Positions 58,401 to 64,000 of a stretch of 64,000 nt of DNA are shown here, piece after piece (the stretch's first letter is position 1; each line of letters starts with the position of its first letter). The DNA lies in assembly GCA_903837525.1 (NCBI GenBank), contig CAILUU010000020.1, positions 37,061 through 101,060 on the forward strand. Direction: 5' to 3'. The position numbers and the translations under genes were made by a program. Below the pieces are notes generated by a model, which was not told where the DNA came from, ran no database searches, and saw only the letters and a list, made by a program, of their open reading frames with translations. Source of the stretch: an uncultured Bacteroidota bacterium. GTDB taxonomy: Bacteria > Bacteroidota > Bacteroidia > Chitinophagales > Chitinophagaceae.

Positions 58401-59084
58401 ATCATCCGAATTAATTTCAAGATTAAATACTCTATCCAAGTGTCCCTTTAATTCTTGTAAAACAACACCTTTAAAAACATCCCATACAATTATACTCTTG
58501 TCTTCTGTTATGCTTATCACTTTTTTACCACCATGATCAAAAATAGCTTTATTAAATAATTTTGAATCTAATTTTAATACATTAAGTAACTTTCTATCTC
58601 TTATATCAAAAAGCTTTATTTCCTTTTTTTTATTTGAAATAATAAGAAATTGATTTCTATTTGAGTTTATACTAATTTGTTCTATTTCTTCATTAATTTC
58701 AAAATATTTTTTTCTCCCAGAAATGATATTTAATAAAAAGACAGGATTTTTATTAACATTTTCAAAAACTATGATAACCGATAAATCATTTATATTTTTT
58801 TTAAATTTATTTGGCAGGAAATACACACTTTGTAAATTATGTTCAAAGCTTAAAGACTTAATTTCTTTGAGTGATTTCCTATCCCATATCTTCAGTGTAT
58901 GATCACTTATCGATGCAATAAAAAGCCCATCGTAGCTATAGTCTATTGAACGGATTCCATAAGAGTGCCCCAACGGCAACACTAACTTCAAACTATCCTG
59001 CGCTTTGCAAATTTGAAATAGCGCAATTGAAATAATAAAGAATAGAACACCTTTCATTTTCCTGATTTTTGTTTTTTTCTTCAT
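55443..59084 (-). CDS. Exported WD40-type propeller fused to a caspase-family (C14) protease
   Basis: A 1213-residue protein. A hydrophobic signal peptide (about residues 11-28, ending CKAQ) would export it. Residues about 35-800 are WD40-like repeats, with clear LKIWDRK, IIVWDVF, ARLWNLA, IIQLWELT and AIIWDVV repeat ends. A beta linker follows (about 850-930). The last 272 residues (from about 942) are a C14 caspase-like domain: catalytic His in SSHG (about 1019) and Cys in LLLDACNSGE (about 1069). The AAGGKQSALEG segment probably lines the S1 pocket. The dyad is intact. It starts inside the stop of the 142-residue gene (4-bp overlap). The substrate is unknown. Confidence 0.88.
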   Translation of the reverse strand: MKKKTKIRKMKGVLFFIISIALFQICKAQDSLKLVLPLGHSYGIRSIDYSYDGLFIASISDHTLKIWDRKSLKEIKSLSFEHNLQSVYFLPNKFKKNINDLSVIIVFENVNKNPVFLLNIISGRKKYFEINEEIEQISINSNRNQFLIISNKKKEIKLFDIRDRKLLNVLKLDSKLFNKAIFDHGGKKVISITEDKSIIVWDVFKGVVLQELKGHLDRVFNLEINSDDTYLLSSSFDNTARLWNLAKKGTFQKSYSIDEGFKSPTSFNVNSDLLLISTSFDTSNLYDFKTGYLYMILKGNEGHFGSNSKFVYTISSYSSLSNTHDSLNVWDIINKKKIGCFAIEFDNTPTYSKDGKYLSWVSDRTVINELDLQNGLLRTCKKKAIWVEFSTISNDKKYVVSVPNRTNSTEIKGDNIIQLWELTTGKIKQFFQGNRMMSTPAEFSSDDHYLINGSYDNTAIIWDVVSGKQIKSIIGKHDVIVKAEFSKNNKYVLLTQEKNHTGCISRPSIYYLNDLTEPSFTKKYERNCESILINKKGDKVVLTIYDTIKMEEIVVGEVIDHVEFGSLLKGEFYKEFEYKKENIRTVITSPDDQNVFIITDSEIDVLESSNYKIKYSIPMDNCGPIYFSSDNKKWYACKYNHKGVRQFDVETGKEILPALNNLEYQMGQIYSDDGGFLFNKINDSTIVNWDTKKDTEKSRISNNGTILFFYLLPKTNTILTIDDNYKTVIWDSESGKPVYERFILENNNWLIKLPNSPYYMCSKDASKLLHYVTPSLKVIGFDQLDPIYNRPDIVLDSIGKYFAGGPDLKLIQQYKEAWVKRMVRLGLDTTTSSNAIEVPDAEIVNADDIVYNNTSGKINFHFKASDAKHDLRRYNVYVNEVPVYGSNGISISEKVNQFEKDISLNLTEGNNKIQVSVMNDLGLENFRYPVYVQYQPAKPIVSKTFYIGIGVDSFATSKFNLQYCVKDVNDLGNLLANDKNTKTIILKNKDVTKENVLKLKSFLQQTTEQDKVIISCSSHGLLDKNNNFYLAMNNVDFNHPELNGLAYEDLQGLLDGIPARKKLLLLDACNSGENEKSDNNGLANSKDLAIKQGAKGVEIESVSDSSQNKKNSFETMMELFVNVNNQTGATVVSAAGGKQSALEGGAVYINGKPISNGAFTYSILEYLTQHQNDKNKLTVNQLKQYAEQRVTEITNGKQKPTSRQETMEVDWGF

Positions 59085-59509
59085 TTAATATTTTTCTCCA
59101 CCACCCCAATAATTAAATCAATCATCCCATCCAAATCAACTTCTTTTCCTTCAACACTTGACTGATTGTATTTCTTTTGATTTTTTAGAAAGATGATGTC
59201 GCATTTAATTTTGCTTGAGTTTACCTCATATTTTAATTTAATGGCATTGGCACTGCTGGTTTCTTTTTCTATATAAATGATTGGAGCATCAATCCCTCTT
59301 GATGTAATTTTCATCAACTTCGTATTTAATTTATCTTTTAGTCGCAAGCCACCTTCATCTGTAGATTTATCTTCTGCACTAATGCACAAAACAACTGGTT
59401 TTTCTTTAGCCAACTGAATACTATTTTTTACAACATCATCAACCATTCCTATTTTAATATTGGCAGTTCCGAAAGGTTGAGCATTTTGTTTTAACCCTAA
59501 ATTTTCCAT
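59081..59509 (-). CDS. Hypothetical protein coupled to the caspase gene
   Basis: A 142-residue soluble protein with no signal peptide, built of alternating beta and alpha patterns (PVVLCISAEDKS, GIDAPIIYIEKE, IKCDIIFLKN). I recognise no family; it could be a Rossmann-like or adaptor fold. Its stop overlaps the caspase gene start (ATGA type), so the two are translationally coupled and probably made in proportion. Its cytoplasmic look contrasts with the exported neighbours. Confidence 0.65.
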   Translation of the reverse strand: MENLGLKQNAQPFGTANIKIGMVDDVVKNSIQLAKEKPVVLCISAEDKSTDEGGLRLKDKLNTKLMKITSRGIDAPIIYIEKETSSANAIKLKYEVNSSKIKCDIIFLKNQKKYNQSSVEGKEVDLDGMIDLIIGVVEKNIK

Positions 59510-59642
59510 GGTGTTTTTTAATAACGCTTATGTTAAGGTAGTGTTTATTGGCTCACCCCCTCGGGGATCCGTTTCGCTATACTACTCCACGAAGGGGTAT
59601 ATTACCAGTGTTGCATTTATTACTTGAACTTACAAACGTTTA

Positions 59643-60785
59643 TTATTTGTTGAATGGCAATTTCTTCCACCCTTTTTTTAAAAGATGCGTCACCGGTTTA
59701 TACAACTCTAAAATCCCACTAATAAATATGATCATAGTCACCCAATAACCCAAATCTATTTCAATACCTTTTTTCATCAATAATACATAAAAGAATAACA
59801 TCAAAATACCAGATATTAGTATTACCAATCTGAAGGTTAGTTCATAATAAAATTCGTGATACTCAATCAAATAAAAGAAAATGTAGAAAAATAAAAGGAA
59901 AACAAACAACGTAAAAAAATGATTCCAAAAAGCAGATGGTTCTGATATTAAGTTGTCATTTAGCAACATCGCAATGGCTATAGCATGAATTCTCAATCCG
60001 CTAATAATGGTATAAAGTCCATCATTTTCTGCATATCCAGCATTGGTTATTTTATGCTTATCCTCAGCACTATCTAATGCGCCTATTAATACAATTTTGT
60101 TTTTTAATTCTTGGGCAAATGCATTTGTAGAATCATTCACAATATCCACTGCTTTTATTTCTATAGGAAAATCTACCGGTATGTACGTGATATTGAAGGA
60201 GGTATCCTCTTTTATTTTTTTTAGCGCAGACAATGACGGATTGTAAATGCTTGCCACCTTTGCTGAAAAAGACATCAAATTGCCATTGGATTTACTTTTG
60301 TTCAAGATTGATCTTATCGGATGGCCTTCTCCTGTGTTGCCAAAATTCACCAACCCTTCTACAGCCTTAGATCCATCTTTAGCAAAAAATGAATGGGCTA
60401 TATTTTTTCCAGAATCAACACAAGCAAATACCGTTGAAGCTGATGATTCAGCATAGTTTAAATAATCAAGTTGTAAAGGACTTGGTGGTTCCTCTTCTTT
60501 AAACAATACATCTACTCCTACAACTTTTGGTTGGTATTGTTGTACTTTTTTAAACAAATCCATCAACTGTGCTCTTTTGCAAGTATCAATGTCTATCAAT
60601 ACAATGTTGGCTATCGGTTTTATTTCATTACGCTGGATGCTGGAAAAATAAATATCTTTCATTTCCACTTCTTCACTTACCGATTTTAATGAACTTATGA
60701 AACTAAAATCCACTTGAAAAATGAATTGAATAAACAACAATGACAAAAAGGTGAAACATAAAGGCCCCAGAGATTTCCTAATCAT
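59643..60785 (-). CDS. CHASE2-domain membrane sensor without output domain
   Basis: A 380-residue protein with an N-terminal membrane anchor (about 8-24), an extracytoplasmic CHASE2 domain (about 45-275, with IVLIDIDTCKRAQL, VVGVDVLFKE, KIVLIGALDSAEDKH and SGLRIHAIAIAMLL) and three C-terminal membrane segments (about 282-306, 314-337 and 345-362). CHASE2 usually senses envelope signals for cyclases, kinases or phosphatases; here nothing follows the last helix. It would need to signal through a partner. It starts 3 bp from the FecR-like gene. Confidence 0.85.
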   Translation of the reverse strand: MIRKSLGPLCFTFLSLLFIQFIFQVDFSFISSLKSVSEEVEMKDIYFSSIQRNEIKPIANIVLIDIDTCKRAQLMDLFKKVQQYQPKVVGVDVLFKEEEPPSPLQLDYLNYAESSASTVFACVDSGKNIAHSFFAKDGSKAVEGLVNFGNTGEGHPIRSILNKSKSNGNLMSFSAKVASIYNPSLSALKKIKEDTSFNITYIPVDFPIEIKAVDIVNDSTNAFAQELKNKIVLIGALDSAEDKHKITNAGYAENDGLYTIISGLRIHAIAIAMLLNDNLISEPSAFWNHFFTLFVFLLFFYIFFYLIEYHEFYYELTFRLVILISGILMLFFYVLLMKKGIEIDLGYWVTMIIFISGILELYKPVTHLLKKGWKKLPFNK

Positions 60786-60788
60786 ATT

Positions 60789-61673
60789 TTATTGCGTTAC
60801 TTCGTTTAAAAAAGCATTTTTTTGTTCTATAAAATCCATGTCATTATCGGATTGCTGAATCAACTGATTGTAGCAATCCAACGCATCCACATTAAATCCT
60901 TTTGATTCAAAAAATAACGCCTTTGCTAATAATAGATTCCTATTGTCATCATTTTTAAAATCCGCTTCTATTTGTTGAATTTCTTTTGCAATGATTCTCT
61001 TTTGTTGTTCGGTTGCAATTGTCAATTTCACTCGTTCTGGTTTAGTGCCCTTATTGATTTTTAAATACACTTCATCGCTGCTTTTTAGATCGCTTGGCAA
61101 CTCAATCGTTTCTCCATTCTTTATTTGAAAATTCGCGTTGACATTTTCATTTATAATCAATGCAATATCTACAACCGCATTAGAATCAATAATGCTAGAA
61201 TTAAAAACTAGTGTAATTTTTTTCTGAAAAAGAATGGTTGTATTGTAATTCGGGAACATTAGTATTTTTGGTGCACCTCCCCTCGTTACCACTCCTGCTG
61301 TTTTAAAATTAATGTTGTCGTGGTAGGATTTTCCTTTTTCAATAAAGCGGCGAATGATCAATGACATCACATTACTCATTTCACCAGGCGTTTTGTTAAA
61401 AGAAGCGATGATTTTAGCTACATCATATTTACCTGCTTTTGTAAACTCACGCATTTTTTTATCAGCAGTGATAAAAAATAATTTTGAATTTGGCGATAAA
61501 ACTACAATCGTTTTTGGAGTAAGCACATCGTAAGACTTAAGTTGACGGCTAACTTTCCCAGATTTCAATTCCACTTTACCCGAAGTGCAATAAACGGTGA
61601 TATTTTCGCTTGCTTGAGCGAATAGGTTAAAGGAACCCAATAAGAAAATAATGGATAAAAAAAATTTCAACAT
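60789..61673 (-). CDS. Exported FecR-like protein with C-terminal TPR-like helices
   Basis: A 294-residue protein with a signal peptide (about 1-19, ending LFAQ). A FecR-like beta domain follows (about 25-75: SGKVELKSGKVSRQLKSYDV then SPNSKLFFIT). The middle is beta-rich. The last 65 residues (AKALFFESKGFNVDALDCYNQ) look like one TPR pair. The start at 61673 is supported by the signal peptide and a -7 box at 61695-61702; a longer frame to 61769 overlaps the protease gene. FecR-like proteins often read an envelope cue. The CHASE2 gene is next. Confidence 0.7.
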   Translation of the reverse strand: MLKFFLSIIFLLGSFNLFAQASENITVYCTSGKVELKSGKVSRQLKSYDVLTPKTIVVLSPNSKLFFITADKKMREFTKAGKYDVAKIIASFNKTPGEMSNVMSLIIRRFIEKGKSYHDNINFKTAGVVTRGGAPKILMFPNYNTTILFQKKITLVFNSSIIDSNAVVDIALIINENVNANFQIKNGETIELPSDLKSSDEVYLKINKGTKPERVKLTIATEQQKRIIAKEIQQIEADFKNDDNRNLLLAKALFFESKGFNVDALDCYNQLIQQSDNDMDFIEQKNAFLNEVTQ

Positions 61674-61694
61674 TAAAGTAGGTTTTTGCTTTTT

Positions 61695-61702
61695 CAAATA
61701 TA
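61695..61702 (-). promoter_or_regulatory. -7 box before the FecR-like gene
   Basis: On the minus strand TATATTTG, an exact TAnnTTTG, 21 bases before the ATG at 61673. It may be an internal promoter of the cluster. Confidence 0.4.
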
Positions 61703-61743
61703 GGCAATAATCATACTTTAATATTATACTAATAATAATTATT

Positions 61744-63270
61744 TTATAAAGCAGTATTCTCGTATTCAAACCAATGATCTAAATTGGCTTCAGAAGCAAA
61801 TTTGTATTCTTTCAAACTTTCTAATTCAACTTCTGTAAATGTCTTATTGATATTTTTTTTTGTTGAGGTTTCTTTATACCAAATATTGAAAGATTGCAAA
61901 CCATTTCCATTCGTTTTAGGACTAATAATGTCATTAGAATAAAGATCAAACAATACAAATTTTCGATTCCAATTTTTGTTAGCGGCCTTTGCATCTTTAG
62001 TATCAATTTTTAACTCTGTATTTTCAGTTAAAATAATAGTTTCATTACCTCTCGTGGTCAATTCTTTAGTTGTTAATTTAGTTGATACAAACTCATCATT
62101 TTTCCCTGGTGTTATTTTGAAATATTTGATTTTGTTTTGAGCATAACTATAATCTAAAAGTTCAAATTTCTTTTGTGGTTCATAACCAAAAGATTTTCCG
62201 TCTTTACTTTCATCACTCCAAATTATTTTATTTTTTTCTGCAGAAGCAATCCAATAAATGTCGTTTTCTTCTCTAGCGCTAATATTGAAATCATAAAAGC
62301 CTCCTTTAGGAACACAAAACCAACCTTTTGATAACCACTTCCCTGTTATTTTCATTGTTACGGCTAAGTAACAGTTATATGGTGTTTTGTTGTATACCCT
62401 AAAATATTTTGCCTGACTTAATATTTCTTTATTTTCATTAATTGCTTTTTCTTTTGGACGTAAACAATATCCATTTTTAATAATGTCTATGTTTTCATAT
62501 TTAAGCCAGAATTCTCCATTTTTACCCCATTTGTCACCCCAACTATTTTTAACCAAAAAAGCACCATTTGCTATACTGTCATTAAACCCTATAATACACA
62601 TAGCATGGCCATTAGAAGAATTCATACTTCCCCGCTTACCATTCCAAACACCGTTATCAAAATTAGAAGCATTATCCCAACCGTTCTTAAAAGTATTCAC
62701 ACCAATTACAATTGGATAATTTTCCTTCAAAGCATACTTCAATTGATTTACACTAATATCAAGTGGATCAAATGCATATAATTTCCCGGATTCGTGTTTA
62801 TTAGAAGCGGGCTCAAAACTGCATTTGTTTTTACTAGAATCAAATTTTTCACAGCCACTTTCCTTAAGTAAATTTAATGCAGAAAATATATGATTACCTC
62901 CAACACAAGGACTTTCATTTTCGGAGGCTTTTAATCTGTTATGCAAACATAAAGGAGAAAACGTTTCAGTAGAACCGATTTCGCCTTCTGCTCTTTTTAC
63001 AATGGTAAGCGCGTAGTATGCAGCAGCCCAAGACACACAAGATCCAACATTTTCTTGATCACCTGTTCTGGGAACCAATTTTAATAAATCATAATTAACT
63101 GGTAGTTGATTGCCGATACTTGAAAATATTTTTTTTTGGATAAGGGAAGTATCAATGTTTTCAATTATATACCCTTCAGCGTTTTGAGAAAAAGAAAATA
63201 AAGGAAATGACATAAAAATCAATAAGCCTAAAAGTTCCTTTTTCTTGAAAAGACATTTAATAAATAACAT
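61744..63270 (-). CDS. Exported papain-family (C1) cysteine protease
   Basis: A 508-residue protein with an N-terminal hydrophobic signal (about 12-29, ending SFSQ). The C1 domain spans about 55-265: oxyanion Gln in GDQENVGSC (about 72), nucleophile Cys78, His in NGHAMCIIGF (about 222) and Asn in VKNSWGDKWGK (about 242), with GCEKFDSSKNKC supplying disulfide cysteines. There is no long propeptide before the domain. The C-terminal 240 residues are of unknown fold, rich in Lys and Asn. It probably acts in the periplasm or at the surface. It precedes the FecR-like gene. Confidence 0.87.
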   Translation of the reverse strand: MLFIKCLFKKKELLGLLIFMSFPLFSFSQNAEGYIIENIDTSLIQKKIFSSIGNQLPVNYDLLKLVPRTGDQENVGSCVSWAAAYYALTIVKRAEGEIGSTETFSPLCLHNRLKASENESPCVGGNHIFSALNLLKESGCEKFDSSKNKCSFEPASNKHESGKLYAFDPLDISVNQLKYALKENYPIVIGVNTFKNGWDNASNFDNGVWNGKRGSMNSSNGHAMCIIGFNDSIANGAFLVKNSWGDKWGKNGEFWLKYENIDIIKNGYCLRPKEKAINENKEILSQAKYFRVYNKTPYNCYLAVTMKITGKWLSKGWFCVPKGGFYDFNISAREENDIYWIASAEKNKIIWSDESKDGKSFGYEPQKKFELLDYSYAQNKIKYFKITPGKNDEFVSTKLTTKELTTRGNETIILTENTELKIDTKDAKAANKNWNRKFVLFDLYSNDIISPKTNGNGLQSFNIWYKETSTKKNINKTFTEVELESLKEYKFASEANLDHWFEYENTAL

Positions 63271-63319
63271 ACTACTTTTTTTGATTATTATCCTTTTTGA
63301 TTACAAAAATCGCTTTATT

Positions 63320-63910
63320 TTACAATTGCTTGTACATTATTTTATTTGCAAAATCTCCGTATGTTCTGTAAAAAAAGCTATTATTTATATTTTTTTTGAA
63401 GAAGCTTTCCAATTCTTTTGATGTAGAAATTTCTTTATTATAATTTATAACATCTTTAATAATAAAATTATCTTCTTTTAAATCTAATCGTTGAATGGTA
63501 TATTCACCATCTTCTGAACTGTCATCAATTTCTTCTTCTTCAGATTCGCTTTCCATAAGTTTTTTACATTGTAAAAAATAAGTGTCATTTATTTTAATAA
63601 TGAAGCCTTGATAAACATTTGAATAATAATTGCGATATTCTGAAGAAGATTTACTATAATCAAAAACTTGCATGGTAAATCCCCTTTCTCCATTTTTTCT
63701 TATAATGACATAATCATTAAAAGTTTTCTTTTCTTCATTACTTTTGCTTTCTTCCATAATCCAGGTACCAAATAAATTAGATGGACAGTTTACCCTGTAT
63801 TCAGATAAAGATAATTTAGTGGTGAATTGAGCGCTAACGCTAAAACAAATAAAAAAGCAAAATAAAAATGTTGCAATTAGATTTTTAATGTTTGTATTTA
63901 GAGTGTACAT
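63320..63910 (-). CDS. Secreted hypothetical protein
   Basis: A 196-residue protein with a signal peptide (about 1-27, ending VSAQ). The mature part has a FGTWIMEES segment typical of lipocalin-like secreted proteins, Ser/Glu-rich stretches (SEEEEIDDSSEDG) and no Cys except two. No named family is recognised. It is the first gene of the run leading to the C1 protease, 49 bp away. The window ends 90 bp upstream, where no gene is seen. Confidence 0.6.
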   Translation of the reverse strand: MYTLNTNIKNLIATFLFCFFICFSVSAQFTTKLSLSEYRVNCPSNLFGTWIMEESKSNEEKKTFNDYVIIRKNGERGFTMQVFDYSKSSSEYRNYYSNVYQGFIIKINDTYFLQCKKLMESESEEEEIDDSSEDGEYTIQRLDLKEDNFIIKDVINYNKEISTSKELESFFKKNINNSFFYRTYGDFANKIMYKQL

Positions 63911-64000
63911 GTTATATTTTTTTTCTTTTTAAAAGTGTTATTTATTTAATTTAACTAATGTGAATGATGATTTATTATAATTATAAAAATTATAAGAATA

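Noticed and set aside
59548..59748. 66-codon frame on + strand between the 142-residue gene and the CHASE2 gene
   Set aside because: It overlaps the CHASE2 coding region on the other strand and has no recognisable pattern.

Overview
The window is chromosomal DNA of a low-GC member of the Bacteroidota, probably of the Chitinophagales/Chitinophagaceae kind. The evidence is: -7 promoter boxes of the TAnnTTTG type, a TonB receptor with an N-terminal carboxypeptidase-like domain, a secreted protein with a type IX (T9SS, type A) sorting domain, an atpD-atpC pair apart from the other ATP synthase genes, a DAP-type MurE with LysA, and the gene order of the division cluster. I saw no rRNA, tRNA, CRISPR array, transposase or phage gene. 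Apart from the pseudogenes this is mostly housekeeping DNA.

Layout. 0.1-2.0 kb: a SemiSWEET sugar carrier and a DUF983 protein, facing a decayed VanW-DUF2721 gene pair. 2.1-5.8 kb: TonB-dependent receptor, a partner lipoprotein and a secreted protein of five exact-length 23-residue repeats. 5.8-10.6 kb: tsaC/sua5, atpD-atpC split by a repeat-bounded spacer, a PlsC-like acyltransferase and YqgE. 10.8-29.0 kb: an orphan histidine kinase and then the whole dcw division/peptidoglycan operon: mraZ, rsmH, ftsL-like, ftsI, murE, mraY, murD, ftsW, murG, murC, ftsQ, ftsA, ftsZ. murF and ddl are not in it. 29-38.9 kb: small secreted protein, DEAD-box helicase, a 1296-residue T9SS cargo, a 2OG-Fe(II) oxygenase, an SPFH protein and exbB-exbD. 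38.9-54.8 kb: prmC, ribD-transporter-yigZ-yjbR, ABC exporter, GT2-rbfA-LolE-like, transketolase N-subunit, frr, uvrA, lysA.

The right end (55.4-63.9 kb, all minus strand) is the most unusual part. It is an apparent operon of exported or membrane proteins: a secreted unknown, a papain-family (C1) cysteine protease, a FecR-like/TPR-like protein, a CHASE2 membrane sensor, a small unknown, and a WD40-type propeller fused to a caspase-family (C14) protease. I read it as a candidate envelope signalling and proteolysis system. That reading is inference.

Two themes run through the window. First, many broken genes: VanW, DUF2721, a small secreted protein, a WecA/TagO-type transferase, a fatty-acid hydroxylase and a HigB toxin all carry stops, frameshifts or deletions. 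Second, at five genes a -7 box lies exactly four bases before the start codon, which predicts leaderless transcripts. The mraZ promoter region also holds four DnaA-box-like sites and a 10-bp-phased GTG repeat that fits a MraZ operator.
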